64,000 nt of DNA, from positions 124,001 through 188,000 of the forward strand of contig NZ_JOEA01000006.1 of NCBI RefSeq assembly GCF_000719115.1, given 5' to 3'. The translations under genes and the position numbers were made by a program. Shown one piece after another: positions 24,106 to 32,794 of this stretch (its first letter is position 1; each line of letters begins with the position of its first letter). The stretch is from Lentzea albidocapillata (GTDB lineage: Bacteria; Actinomycetota; Actinomycetes; Mycobacteriales; Pseudonocardiaceae). The notes below the pieces were generated by a model, which worked only from the letters and a program-made list of their open reading frames with translations, was not told where the DNA came from and did not search any database.

Positions 24106-26082
24106 GTGCGATGGGACGGACAGAAACTCGAGGCAGAGCCGCAGCAGGCGCTACCGGGGCTACCGGGACTGGTGCGCAGCGTACGAACTCCTGAGTTCGC
24201 GGACGTGGTGTTCCACGAGGTCCGCGCCAAATCCGTGCTCAACGGGGTACCGGGTTCGTCGTTGCCGTTCTCGTGGACGGTGAACCCGTATCGCGGCTGC
24301 TCACACGCCTGCACCTACTGCCTGGCCGGTGACACGCCGATCCTCATGGGCAACGGTCGCACGAAGCCGTTGTCGGAGCTGCGTGAAGGCGACGAGATCT
24401 ACGGCACCGAGCTCGTCGGCAACTACCGGCGCTACAAGCTCACGACCGTTCTCGCCCACTGGGAGACCCGCAAGACCGCGTACCGGCTGACGCTGGAGGA
24501 CGGCACGACCGTCGTCGCGTCCGGCGATCACCGGTTCCTCACCGACCGCGGCTGGAAGCACGTGACGGGCGAAACCGCGGGCGTCGGCCGGCGTCCGCAC
24601 CTGACGACCGGCAACAAGCTGATGGGCACGGGGGCGTTCGTCGAGCAGCCCTCCGTGACCGACGACTACCGCCGCGGCTACCTGCGCGGCATGGTGGACG
24701 ACGAGACCGAGTTCCACATCCCCCTGGCCGACATCGAGGCCATGGACCGCACACAGGAGTATCTCGACTACTTCGGTGTGCGAGAAGGGAGGGGATTTCT
24801 GCACCAGGTGCGCGAGCTCGCGCACTGGCAGATAGCCCCGAACCCTGACTGGCTCAAGGGATTCCTGGCCGGCGCGTTCGACTACCTCGGGACCTGCTCG
24901 CGCAGCATCCTGCGGATGTCGACGCGCAACGCCACCGTGCTGGAAGCGATCTGCCTGGCGCTCAAGCACTTCGACTTCGACTTCGCGATCGAGGAGCTGC
25001 GCCGCCGGCGTGGCGTGCGGGTCGTGCGGCTGCGCGGCGGGCTGCGGGAGAACCTGCGCTTCTTCCACACCGTCGACCCGTCGATCACCCGCAAGCGCGA
25101 CATCGACGGCGTGGCGATCAAGTCGCGGCAGCCGCTGGGTGTCGTGTCCGTGGAACCGCTGGGGGAGATGACCCTCTACGACATCTCGACCGGCACCGCG
25201 GACTTCATCGCGAACGGGATCGTGTCCCACAACTGCTTCGCCCGCAAGACACACTCCTATTTGGACCTCGACACCGGCAAGGACTTCGACAACCAGCTGA
25301 TCGTCAAGGTCAACGCGGGGGAGGTGCTGTCGCGCCAGCTGCGTTCCGCCCGCTGGAAGCAGGAGCACGTGGCGCTGGGCACGAACACCGATCCGTACCA
25401 GCGGGCGGAGGGGCGGTACGCCTTGATGCCAGGGATCATCGAGGCGCTGACCGCCTCCCGCACGCCCTTCTCGATCCTCACGAAGGGCACGCTGCTGGCA
25501 CGTGATCTGCCGTTGCTGACGGCGGCCGCCGAGGTCGTGCCGGTCGGGATCGCGGTGTCGCTCGCGTTGATGGACCGGGACCTGCACAAGTCGCTGGAGC
25601 CCGGCACGCCGACGCCCGCCGCCCGGCTCGACCTGGTGCGCAAGGTGCGCGAGGCGGGCCTGCCGTGCGGGGTGTTCGTGGCCCCGGTGTTACCGGAGCT
25701 GACGGATTCCACCGAGCAGCTGGACTTCCTGCTGGAGCAGATCGCGGCCGCCGGTGCGACGGGCGTGACCGTGCTGCCGCTGCACCTGCGTCCGGGTGCG
25801 AAGGAGTGGTTCGCGGCCTGGCTCCGGCGCGAGCACCCGGACCTGGTCGAGACGTACCGGTACCTGTACGGCAACCGGTCCTATGTGGACAAGCGGTATC
25901 GCGCCCGGCTCGCGGCGCGCGTGGTCCCGTTGATCGAGAAGCACGGCCTCGCACCACGCGGCCGTTCCACCGACGCCGTCACCGGTGTGCCCGGTGACGA
26001 CGAAGGTGTGTGGCCCGACGGCAGCCTGCCGGTGGGTGTGCCGGCGCCGCGCGTCGATCAGGAACAACTCACACTGCTGTGA
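24106..26082 (+). CDS. Rv2578c family radical SAM protein, interrupted by an intein
   Basis: The GTG at 24106 gives MRWDGQKLEAEPQQALPGL, matching the family N-terminus; an open frame to 24061 would run through the SOS box. The N-extein (residues 1-71) ends inside the radical SAM cluster motif: C65-SHA-C69-TY, then the intein (72-376), then C377-FARKTHSY. Only after splicing is the CxxxCxxC site restored. The C-extein continues the family core (HVALGTNTDPYQRAEGRYALMPGIIEAL, SILTKGTLLARDLPLL, VAPVLPELTDS). The reaction is unknown; the SOS box suggests a DNA-damage-linked role, perhaps repair of a lesion (inference). The spliced host protein would be about 353 residues. Confidence 0.93.
   Translation: MRWDGQKLEAEPQQALPGLPGLVRSVRTPEFADVVFHEVRAKSVLNGVPGSSLPFSWTVNPYRGCSHACTYCLAGDTPILMGNGRTKPLSELREGDEIYGTELVGNYRRYKLTTVLAHWETRKTAYRLTLEDGTTVVASGDHRFLTDRGWKHVTGETAGVGRRPHLTTGNKLMGTGAFVEQPSVTDDYRRGYLRGMVDDETEFHIPLADIEAMDRTQEYLDYFGVREGRGFLHQVRELAHWQIAPNPDWLKGFLAGAFDYLGTCSRSILRMSTRNATVLEAICLALKHFDFDFAIEELRRRRGVRVVRLRGGLRENLRFFHTVDPSITRKRDIDGVAIKSRQPLGVVSVEPLGEMTLYDISTGTADFIANGIVSHNCFARKTHSYLDLDTGKDFDNQLIVKVNAGEVLSRQLRSARWKQEHVALGTNTDPYQRAEGRYALMPGIIEALTASRTPFSILTKGTLLARDLPLLTAAAEVVPVGIAVSLALMDRDLHKSLEPGTPTPAARLDLVRKVREAGLPCGVFVAPVLPELTDSTEQLDFLLEQIAAAGATGVTVLPLHLRPGAKEWFAAWLRREHPDLVETYRYLYGNRSYVDKRYRARLAARVVPLIEKHGLAPRGRSTDAVTGVPGDDEGVWPDGSLPVGVPAPRVDQEQLTLL
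24319..25233 (+). mobile_element. Intein in the radical SAM gene, with degenerate LAGLIDADG domain
   Basis: The 305-residue intein begins CLAGDTPILMGNGRTK (block A, Cys1). It has a block B segment VVASGDHRFLTDRGW and ends LYDISTGTADFIANGIVSHN (blocks F and G with the penultimate His and terminal Asn), followed by Cys+1. Splicing residues therefore look intact. The middle carries two LAGLIDADG-like helices, GYLRGMVDDE (24676-24705) and GFLAGAFDYLG (24859-24891). The first keeps acidic residues. In the second, the usual catalytic acidic position is Leu (24886-24888), so the homing endonuclease is probably inactive. Confidence 0.93.
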
Positions 26083-26091
26083 TCCTCAGTG

Positions 26092-26116
26092 GGACGCCCT
26101 CTTCCCCAGGGTGTCC
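26092..26116. terminator. Hairpin between radical SAM and NTF2-like genes
   Basis: GGACGCCCT (26092-26100) pairs with AGGGTGTCC (26108-26116), nine pairs including one G-T wobble, around a 7-nt loop. It occupies the short gap between two convergent stop codons and can act as a bidirectional terminator. Confidence 0.65.
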
Positions 26117-26117
26117 T

Positions 26118-26474
26118 TCACTCGGCCCACCCGCCCTGGGCCATCGTCTGGAACTTCCACTCGCCGCCGACCTTCGTGAGCAGGTCGCCGTAGCGCACCG
26201 TGATCCCGTTGATCGTGCCGTCCGTGATCACGAAGACCAGGTTGTCGTTGATGAAGTGCGGCGTCCTGGTGGACTCCATCTGCACCTCACCGCCCAGCTG
26301 GGCCCCCATCTCCTTCAGGAACGTCTCGCGGTCCCACGACGTGGCCGAACCGTCGGTGACCGTGTTGACCGGGAACAGCGCCATGTCGGCCATCGCCTCG
26401 ACGTCGCCCTTGACCGCGAGCTCGTCCCACTTCGCAAACCACTGCATGACCTCGTCGTACGACATACCGTACAT
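26118..26474 (-). CDS. SnoaL/NTF2-like protein
   Basis: The 118-residue protein has the alpha-plus-beta cone pattern of the NTF2/SnoaL superfamily. Two N-terminal helices (EVMQWFAKWDELAVKGDVEAMADM) are followed by strands ALFPVNTVTDG, MESTRTPHFINDNLVFVITDG, ITVRYGDLLTK and WKFQTMAQGGW. Members can be small isomerases, hydrolases or simple ligand-binding proteins. No catalytic residues can be assigned. ATG at 26474 is used; MSYDEVMQW from 26465 is a close alternative. It is downstream of the HemK-like methyltransferase gene, 10 bp away on the same strand, so they may be co-transcribed. Confidence 0.7.
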   Translation of the reverse strand: MYGMSYDEVMQWFAKWDELAVKGDVEAMADMALFPVNTVTDGSATSWDRETFLKEMGAQLGGEVQMESTRTPHFINDNLVFVITDGTINGITVRYGDLLTKVGGEWKFQTMAQGGWAE

Positions 26475-26484
26475 TGTACGGAAC

Positions 26485-27216
26485 TTAGCGCCTGCCGACC
26501 ACTGCGGTGGTGTCTTCGCTGGTCACGAGCTTGGCGTTGAGTCCGGCGGCGGTGAAAGCGACGAGCGCGGCCGGTGCCTGGCGTTCGCTGGTCTCCGACA
26601 GCAGGTGGCCGCCAGGGCGTAGCCAGGTCGCTGCCTGGGCCGCCACGCGGCGCATGATCTCGAGACCGTCCTGGCCGCCGTCGAGCGCCACCCGTGCCTC
26701 GTGGTCGCGGGCTTCTGGCGGCATGAACCGGATGTCGTCGGTCGGCACGTACGGGACGTTGGCCACCACGACATCGATGCGTCCGCGCAGGTGTGTGGGG
26801 AGGGCGTCGAACAGGTCGCCTTCGAACACGTTGGTGAGGTTTTCCCGCGCGCAGGCGACCGCTGCCGGATCGATGTCGGCGGCGTAGACCGTCGCGGACG
26901 GCAGACGGTGTTGCAGGACCGCGCCCACCGCGCCGGAGCCGCAGCACAGGTCGACGACGGTGGCGGGCTTCAGTTCGGTGGCGAGGTCCACCAGCAGTTC
27001 GGTGCGGTGGCGGGGGACGAAGACACCCCTGGTGACCACGATCCGCTGCCCGCAGAACAGCGCCCAGCCCACGGCGTGCTCCAGCGGCAGACCGTCGGCC
27101 CGTTGCCTGACCAGGTCTTCCAGGTGCTCGGCGTCGCGAGCGGCTTCTTGCAGCAGTGCGGCCTCTTCTTCGGCGAAAACGCAGCCGGCGGCCCGCAGTC
27201 GTTCCACGATGCTCAT
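26485..27216 (-). CDS. HemK/PrmC-like N5-glutamine methyltransferase
   Basis: The 243-residue protein has the family layout. An N-terminal helical domain is followed by GLPLEHAVGWALFCGQRIVVTRGVFVPRHRTELLV, the SAM-binding loop VVDLCCGSGAVGAVL, the acidic residue AADIDPAAVACA and the NVPY motif (VVVANVPYVPTDD) in place of NPPY. Members methylate glutamine side chains, for example in release factors. The variant NVPY form is common in a second actinobacterial paralogue, so this may not be the housekeeping PrmC. It is divergent from the TetR gene (72-bp gap). Confidence 0.82.
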   Translation of the reverse strand: MSIVERLRAAGCVFAEEEAALLQEAARDAEHLEDLVRQRADGLPLEHAVGWALFCGQRIVVTRGVFVPRHRTELLVDLATELKPATVVDLCCGSGAVGAVLQHRLPSATVYAADIDPAAVACARENLTNVFEGDLFDALPTHLRGRIDVVVANVPYVPTDDIRFMPPEARDHEARVALDGGQDGLEIMRRVAAQAATWLRPGGHLLSETSERQAPAALVAFTAAGLNAKLVTSEDTTAVVGRR

Positions 27217-27266
27217 CGCTCGCGGACGCTAGCAGCGTGATTTACAAGCAGGCTTGACTGTTTGTT

Positions 27267-27280
27267 TGTTCGCCGGAACA
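27267..27280. promoter_or_regulatory. Candidate TetR operator
   Basis: TGTTC (27267-27271) and GAACA (27276-27280) form an inverted repeat with a 4-bp spacer, 8 bp upstream of the TetR-family start. A second short dyad, CAAGC-AG-GCTTG, lies at 27245-27256. Position suits autoregulation of the acyl-CoA operon; the sequence match alone is weak. Confidence 0.35.
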
Positions 27281-27288
27281 CTCGGGGC

Positions 27289-27870
27289 GTGGAGACGAGG
27301 CAGCGCCAGGCCGACCGCACGCGCGAGACGAAGCGGAAGCTGATGGAGGCGACCGTCGAGTGTCTGGTGGAACGCGGCTGGTCAGGCACGACGACGACCG
27401 AGGTGGCCGAGCGGGCAGGGGTGTCGCGCGGCGCGCAGCTGCACCACTTCCGCACACGCGGTGAGCTGGTCGCGGCGGCCGTGGAGCACGTGGGCGCGGA
27501 GAGCGTCGAGGTGCTCAAGCGGCGCGCCGATGTCGCCGAGAAGACCACGCACGCCGTGGTGGAGCTGATCGCGGACTTCCACGCCAGTGACCTGTTCACC
27601 GCCGCACTCGAGCTGTGGGTGGCCGCGCGCACCGACCCGGAACTGCGCGAGCAGGTGCTGGAACTGCAGGCACGGCTGGGCCGCGAGGTGTACGGGCTGG
27701 CGCTGGAACTGCTCGACGTGGACGACTCGAAGCCGGGGGTGAGGGACGCGGTGCAGGCAACCCTTGATCTTGTGCGCGGGCTGGCGCTCGCCAACCAGCT
27801 CGCCGACGACGCCAAGCGCCGGGCGCACGTCGTGCGCTACTGGGCGCGGATGCTGGAGGAACAGCTGTGA
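27289..27870 (+). CDS. TetR family regulator of the acyl-CoA operon
   Basis: The GTG at 27289 gives METRQRQADRTRETKRKLMEA, a normal TetR N-terminus. The HTH follows (GWSGTTTTEVAERAGVSRGAQLHHFRTRGELVAAAVEHV). The C-terminal ligand-binding domain is all-helical (~60-190). The protein is 193 residues. It is the first gene of a tightly overlapping operon; its stop overlaps the next GTG by 4 bp. It probably represses the operon and is released by an acyl-CoA or its precursor (inference). Confidence 0.9.
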   Translation: METRQRQADRTRETKRKLMEATVECLVERGWSGTTTTEVAERAGVSRGAQLHHFRTRGELVAAAVEHVGAESVEVLKRRADVAEKTTHAVVELIADFHASDLFTAALELWVAARTDPELREQVLELQARLGREVYGLALELLDVDDSKPGVRDAVQATLDLVRGLALANQLADDAKRRAHVVRYWARMLEEQL

Positions 27871-28601
27871 TCACGGAACTGCTGGCCGACCTCGACGCCG
27901 AGTCGCGCTCGCTGGACGAGATCGTCGCGGCGGCGGACGACTGGTCGGTACCCACTCCCGCCGAGGGGTGGACCGTGGCGCACCAGATCGGCCATCTCAT
28001 GTGGACGGACAAGGCGTCGATCCTCGCCATCACCGACCCCGAGGCGTTCCAGGCGCAGCCGCTGACCGCCGACATCGTCGACCGCACCGCGGCGGAGGCG
28101 GCGGCGTCGCCGAACCTGCTGGAGCTGTGGCGGGACGGCCGGAAGTCGTTGCTGGAGCACCTCGCCCAGGCGTCCGGGAAGATCCTGTGGTTCGGGCCGC
28201 CGATGAGTCCGGCGTCGATGGCCACCGCGCGGATCATGGAGACCTGGGCGCACGGGCAGGACGTGGCGGACGCGCTCGGGGTGGTGAGGGAGCCCACCGC
28301 GCGGATCAGGCACGTGTGCCACATCGGCGTGCGGACGATGGGGTTCGCGTTCCTGCTCAACGGGCTGGCGCAGCCGGAGGCCGAGGTGCGGGTCGAGCTG
28401 ACCGGCCCCGGCGGTGAGTCGTGGACCTGGGGGCCGGAGGACGCGGAGAACCGGGTTTCCGGGCCGGCGCTGGACTTCGCGTGGCTGGTGACGCAGCGCC
28501 GCAACCGCAAGGAGCTCGCGATCGAGGCCTCCGGCCCAGTGGCGCAGGAGTGGGTGCCGATCGCGCAGGCGTTCGCGGGACCGCCCGGAGGTGGCCGTTG
28601 A
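27867..28601 (+). CDS. TIGR03084 family metal-binding (DinB-like) protein
   Basis: The 244-residue protein starts at a GTG overlapping the TetR stop. It has the DinB/maleylpyruvate-isomerase-type helical bundle with candidate metal ligands: AEGWTVAHQIGHLMWTDK near residues 33-50 and METWAHGQDVADALGV near 125-140, followed by RHVCHIGVRTMGFAFLLNGL. The TIGR03084 group is actinobacterial and commonly sits beside acyl-CoA metabolism genes. It may carry out a thiol-dependent (mycothiol) step; the reaction is unknown. Confidence 0.85.
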   Translation: MITELLADLDAESRSLDEIVAAADDWSVPTPAEGWTVAHQIGHLMWTDKASILAITDPEAFQAQPLTADIVDRTAAEAAASPNLLELWRDGRKSLLEHLAQASGKILWFGPPMSPASMATARIMETWAHGQDVADALGVVREPTARIRHVCHIGVRTMGFAFLLNGLAQPEAEVRVELTGPGGESWTWGPEDAENRVSGPALDFAWLVTQRRNRKELAIEASGPVAQEWVPIAQAFAGPPGGGR

Positions 28602-29803
28602 TCAGGATCGGCAACGCGTCCGGGTTCTACGGCGATCGGCTGTCCGCGATGCGCGAACAGCTGGAAGGCGGCGAGCTCGACGTCCTGACCGGCGACTACC
28701 TCGCCGAGCTGACCATGCTCATCCTCGGGCGCGACCGCATGAAGGACTCGTCGCTGGGATACGCGAAGACGTTCCTGCGGCAGATGGAGGACTGTCTGGC
28801 GCTGGCGCTCGACAAGGGCGTCAGGATCGTGGTCAACGCCGGTGGCCTGAACCCCGAGGGGCTGGCGCGCAAGCTCGGCGCCAAGGTCGGCTACGTCACG
28901 GGTGACGACCTCAAGACGCGGTTCCCCGAGGCGTTGACCGCCAACGCCTACCTCGGCGCATGGGAGATCGCGGAGTGCCTGGACCAGGGCGCGCAGGTCG
29001 TGGTCACCGGGCGCGTCACCGACGCGAGCCTCGTGGTCGGGCCTGCAGCGGCGCACTTCGGGTGGGCGCGCGACGACTGGGACCGGCTGGCCGGGGCCAC
29101 GGTCGCCGGGCACGTGCTGGAGTGCGGGACGCAGGCCACGGGCGGCAACTACTCGTTCTTCACCGAGATCGACGTGACCCGGCCCGGGTTCCCGATCGCG
29201 GAGATCGACGAGGACGGCTCGTGCCTGATCACCAAGCACGACGGCACGGGTGGCGCGGTCACCGTCGACACCGTGACGGCGCAGCTGTTGTACGAGATCG
29301 GGGCGCCCGAGTACCTGGGGCCGGACGTCACCACGCACTTCGACACGATCAGGCTCGACGCGCACGAGCGCGGGGTCAGGATCAGCGGCACCAAGGGCAG
29401 TCCGCCTCCCGGCACGCTCAAGGTCTGCCTGAACACGCTGGGAGGGTTCAGGAACTCCACGACGTTCGTCCTCACCGGACTTGACGTCGACGCCAAGGCC
29501 GACCTCGTCCGGCGGCAGCTCCACGACGCCATCGGTGAGGAAGGTCTGACGTGGACGCTGGCGCGGACCGATCAGCGCGACGCGACCACCGAAGAGCAGG
29601 CGAGCGCGTTGCTGCACGTCACCATCAAGACGGCGGACCCCAAGCGGGCCAAGGGGTTCAGCCGGGCGGCCATCGAGCTGGCGCTGGCGAGCTATCCAGG
29701 GTTCCACGTCACGGCGCCGCCCGGCGACGGAACGCCGTTCGGGGTCTACCGGGCGGCTTACGTGAATCGTGACGAGGTCAGTGCGAAGGCGGTGTTGCTG
29801 TGA
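28598..29803 (+). CDS. AtuA-like protein, large domain (acyclic terpene utilization/DUF1446)
   Basis: The TTG at 28598 overlaps the previous stop (TTGA) and follows GGAGGTGG at good spacing, giving MIRIGNASGFYGDRLSAMREQL. The 401-residue product matches the DUF1446 part of AtuA: DVLTGDYLAELTMLIL, NAGGLNPEGLA, VTGRVTDASLVVGPAAAHFGW, ECGTQATGGNYSFF and KGSPPPGTLKVCLNTLGG. In pseudomonads AtuA is required for growth on citronellol and geraniol, but its reaction is unproven. There the large domain is fused to a small ferredoxin-fold domain; here that domain is the next gene. Confidence 0.88.
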   Translation: MIRIGNASGFYGDRLSAMREQLEGGELDVLTGDYLAELTMLILGRDRMKDSSLGYAKTFLRQMEDCLALALDKGVRIVVNAGGLNPEGLARKLGAKVGYVTGDDLKTRFPEALTANAYLGAWEIAECLDQGAQVVVTGRVTDASLVVGPAAAHFGWARDDWDRLAGATVAGHVLECGTQATGGNYSFFTEIDVTRPGFPIAEIDEDGSCLITKHDGTGGAVTVDTVTAQLLYEIGAPEYLGPDVTTHFDTIRLDAHERGVRISGTKGSPPPGTLKVCLNTLGGFRNSTTFVLTGLDVDAKADLVRRQLHDAIGEEGLTWTLARTDQRDATTEEQASALLHVTIKTADPKRAKGFSRAAIELALASYPGFHVTAPPGDGTPFGVYRAAYVNRDEVSAKAVLL

Positions 29804-30135
29804 GCCGTGTTTGTCGAAAGAGGCCGCTGGGAACGATCGTCGGCGCGCGCAGCGGTGACAAGGGCGGGGACGCGAACCTCGGTGTGTGGGTGCGCGGCGA
29901 CGAGGCCTTCGCGTGGCTGAACGGCTTTCTCACCACCGAGAAGCTCAGGGAGCTGCTGCCGGAGGCGACCGAGGTCAGCAGGTACGAACTGCCGAACCTC
30001 AGGGCGCTCAACTTCGTGCTGCACGGCCTTCTCGGTGACGGGGTGGCGAGCAGCACGCGGTTCGACCCGCAGGCCAAGGCACTGGGCGAGTGGCTGCGCA
30101 GCAGGGAAGTAGAGATCCCGGAGGAGCTCCTGTGA
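29800..30135 (+). CDS. AtuA-like small ferredoxin-fold domain protein
   Basis: The 111-residue protein carries the small domain that ends AtuA in other bacteria: TIVGARSGDKGGDANLGVWVRGDEAFAWL, RYELPNLRALNFVLHGLLGDGVASSTRFDPQAKALGEWLR. It starts at a GTG overlapping the stop of the large-domain gene by 4 bp, so the two subunits are translated together and probably form a complex equivalent to full-length AtuA. Function beyond that is not known. Confidence 0.88.
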   Translation: MSRVCRKRPLGTIVGARSGDKGGDANLGVWVRGDEAFAWLNGFLTTEKLRELLPEATEVSRYELPNLRALNFVLHGLLGDGVASSTRFDPQAKALGEWLRSREVEIPEELL

Positions 30136-31244
30136 TCACCAAGGATCTGTACGAGCGGAAAGAGCTGCGGCAACTCGTCCGCGACTTCACCCGCAGGGAG
30201 ATCGCGCCGCACCTCGACCAGTGGGAACGCGACGGCGAAGTTCCGCGTGAGTTGCACAAGAATGCGGCGGAACTCGACCTGCTCGGCATCGGGTTCGAGC
30301 ACGGTGACCTGCTCGACTCGGTCGCGCTGACCGAGGAGATCATCCAGAACGGCGGGTCGTCGGGTCTGATGGCGGCGCTGTTCACGCTCGGCATCGCGAT
30401 CCCGCACATCTGGCAGAGCGGGAACGAAGACCTGATCGAGAGGTTCGCCAAGCCCGCGATCCGGGGCGAGAAGATCGGCAGCCTCGCGGTCACCGAACCC
30501 GGAGCGGGGTCCGACGTCGCGGCGATCAGGACCAAAGCGGTCAGGGACGGCGACCACTATGTCGTCACCGGCGAGAAGACGTTCATCACCTCGGGCTGCC
30601 GGGCGGACTTCGTCACGACCGCGGTGCGGACCGGTGGCGACGGCTACCAGGGCATCTCGCTGCTGGTCATCGAGGACGGGTTCACGCGGCGCAAGCTCGA
30701 CAAGATGGGCTGGCACTGCAGCGACACCGCCGAACTGCACTTCGACGGCGTGCGCGTGCCGGTGGCGAACCTGGTGGGCGAGGAGAACCAGGGGTTCGCG
30801 CTGATCATGCAGCAGTTCCAGGTGGAACGCGTGACGATGGCGGTCGAGGCGTACGCGACGGCGCAACGGGCGCTGGACCTGACCGTCGAGTGGACCCGTA
30901 ACCGCGAGACGTTCGGCAAACCGCTGATCAAGAACCAGGTGGTGCGCCACAAGCTGGCCGCGATGGCGCAGAAGATCGACCTGGCGCGGACCTACACGCG
31001 TGAGGTCGCGGCCAGGATCAACCGCGGCGAGGACTGCGTCACCGAGGTCTGCTTCGCGAAGAACGCCGCCGTGGACGCCTGCTCCGAGGTGGTCGACGCG
31101 GCGGTGCAGTTGCACGGAGGCATGGGCTACATGCGGGAGTCCGAAGTGGAGCGTCACTACCGGGACGCCCGCATCCTCGGCATCGGGGGCGGGGCGAGTG
31201 AAGTGATGACCGAGCTCGCGGCACGACGATTGGGGTTCGCCTGA
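30132..31244 (+). CDS. Acyl-CoA dehydrogenase
   Basis: The GTG at 30132 (GTGA overlap with the previous stop) gives a 370-residue flavoprotein with the acyl-CoA dehydrogenase pattern. It has SLAVTEPGAGSDVAAIRT and VVTGEKTFITSGCRADF (FAD and substrate binding), the middle beta domain, FQVERVTMAVEAYATAQRALD, and the C-terminal QLHGGMGYMRESEVERHYRDARIL. It oxidises an acyl-CoA to the 2-enoyl-CoA with electron transfer to ETF. In this operon it would act on a branched or isoprenoid-type acyl-CoA before carboxylation (inference). Confidence 0.92.
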   Translation: MITKDLYERKELRQLVRDFTRREIAPHLDQWERDGEVPRELHKNAAELDLLGIGFEHGDLLDSVALTEEIIQNGGSSGLMAALFTLGIAIPHIWQSGNEDLIERFAKPAIRGEKIGSLAVTEPGAGSDVAAIRTKAVRDGDHYVVTGEKTFITSGCRADFVTTAVRTGGDGYQGISLLVIEDGFTRRKLDKMGWHCSDTAELHFDGVRVPVANLVGEENQGFALIMQQFQVERVTMAVEAYATAQRALDLTVEWTRNRETFGKPLIKNQVVRHKLAAMAQKIDLARTYTREVAARINRGEDCVTEVCFAKNAAVDACSEVVDAAVQLHGGMGYMRESEVERHYRDARILGIGGGASEVMTELAARRLGFA

Positions 31245-32794
31245 TGGGCAACAGGGAGGCGCTGCTCGCGAAGATCGCGGGACTGGACGCCGAGCACGCC
31301 AAGGCGCTCGCGGGAGGTGGGCCGAAGTACGTCGAGCGGCACCACAAGCGCGGCAAGCTGCTCGCCCGCGAACGGGTCGAGCTGCTCGTCGACGAGGACA
31401 GCCCGTTCCTGGAGCTGTCCCCGCTCGCGGCGTGGGGCACCGACTTCCCGGTCGGCGCGTCGGTGGTCACCGGCATCGGGCGCATCGAGGGCGTCGAGTG
31501 CGTGATCGTCGCGAACGACCCGACGGTGCGCGGTGGCTCGTCGAACCCGTACACGCTGCGCAAGTCGCTGCGGGCCAACGACATCGCGCTGCAGAACCGG
31601 CTGCCGCTGGTCAGCCTCGTCGAGTCGGGCGGCGCGGACCTGCCGACACAGAGCGAGATCTTCATCCCCGGCGGCCGGGCGTTCCGCGACCTGACCCGGC
31701 TGAGCGCGGCCGGGATCCCGACGATCACGGCGGTGTTCGGCAACGCGACGGCCGGTGGCGCGTACGTACCGGGCATGTCCGACTACGTGATCATGATCAA
31801 GGACCGCTCCAAGGTGTTCCTGGGCGGTCCGCCACTGGTCAAGATGGCGACCGGCGAGGACTCCGACGACGAGTCGCTGGGCGGCGCGACCATGCACGGC
31901 GCGACGTCCGGGCTCGCGGACTTCGTGGCGGAGGACGAGACCGACGCGATCCGGCTGGCGCGCAGGGTCGTCGCCCGGCTGAACTGGCGCAAGCAGGGGC
32001 CGGAGCCGGCACCGGTGGAAGAGCCGCTGTTCGACGCCGAGAGCATCCTCGACATCGTCTCCGAGGACCAGCGGGTGCCGTTCGATCCTCGTGACGTCAT
32101 CGCGCGACTCGTCGACGGGTCGCACTTCGACGAGTTCAAGCCGTTGTACGGCAACAGCCTCGTCACCGGGTGGGCCCGCGTCCACGGCTACCCGGTCGGC
32201 ATCCTCGCCAACGCGCGCGGCGTGCTGTTCAGCGAGGAGTCGCAGAAGGCCACGCAGTTCATCCAGCTCGCGAACCAGAGCGACACCCCCTTGGTGTTCC
32301 TGCAGAACACCACCGGCTACATGGTCGGCGCCCAGTACGAGCAGGGCGGCATCGTCAAGCACGGCTCGATGATGATCAACGCGGTCTCCAACAGCCGGGT
32401 CCCGCACCTGACGATCACGATGGGCGCCTCATACGGCGCGGGCAACTACGGCATGTGCGGCAGGGCGTACGACCCGAGGTTCCTGTTCACCTGGCCCAAC
32501 GCCAAGTCGGCCGTGATGGGCCCGGCGCAGCTCGCCGGTGTGCTCTCGATCGTCGGACGGCAGGCCGCGATGGCCAAGGGGCAGGAGTACAACGAGGAGC
32601 ACGACGCCGCCATGCGCAAGATGGTGGAGGCGCAGATCGAGGAGCAGTCGCTCGCGCCGTTCCTGTCCGGGAAGCTCTACGACGACGGCGTGATCGACCC
32701 TCGCGACACCAGGACCGTGCTCGCCCTCTGCCTCTCCGCTGTCCACAGCGGACCGATCAAGGGCGCCGACGGCTTCGGCGTCTTCCGGATGTGA
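31244..32794 (+). CDS. Acyl-CoA carboxylase beta (carboxyltransferase) subunit
   Basis: The 516-residue protein has both crotonase-like carboxyltransferase halves. The N-half contains KLLARERVELLVDEDSPFLELS, VANDPTVRGGSSNPYTLRKSLRA and GNATAGGAYVPGMSDYVIMI. The C-half contains GILANARGVLFSEESQKATQFIQL, LVFLQNTTGYMVG and ITMGASYGAGNYGMCGRAYDPRFLFTWPNA. The GNYGMCGRAYDPRF signature groups it with methylcrotonyl- and geranyl-CoA carboxylases (AtuC-like) rather than propionyl/acetyl-CoA enzymes. Its ATG overlaps the dehydrogenase stop (TGATG). Confidence 0.93.
   Translation: MGNREALLAKIAGLDAEHAKALAGGGPKYVERHHKRGKLLARERVELLVDEDSPFLELSPLAAWGTDFPVGASVVTGIGRIEGVECVIVANDPTVRGGSSNPYTLRKSLRANDIALQNRLPLVSLVESGGADLPTQSEIFIPGGRAFRDLTRLSAAGIPTITAVFGNATAGGAYVPGMSDYVIMIKDRSKVFLGGPPLVKMATGEDSDDESLGGATMHGATSGLADFVAEDETDAIRLARRVVARLNWRKQGPEPAPVEEPLFDAESILDIVSEDQRVPFDPRDVIARLVDGSHFDEFKPLYGNSLVTGWARVHGYPVGILANARGVLFSEESQKATQFIQLANQSDTPLVFLQNTTGYMVGAQYEQGGIVKHGSMMINAVSNSRVPHLTITMGASYGAGNYGMCGRAYDPRFLFTWPNAKSAVMGPAQLAGVLSIVGRQAAMAKGQEYNEEHDAAMRKMVEAQIEEQSLAPFLSGKLYDDGVIDPRDTRTVLALCLSAVHSGPIKGADGFGVFRM

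Noticed and set aside
27596..29707. A 703-codon reverse open frame opposite the TetR-TIGR03084-AtuA genes
   Set aside because: It is antisense to conserved, translationally coupled genes; composition is that of a shadow frame.
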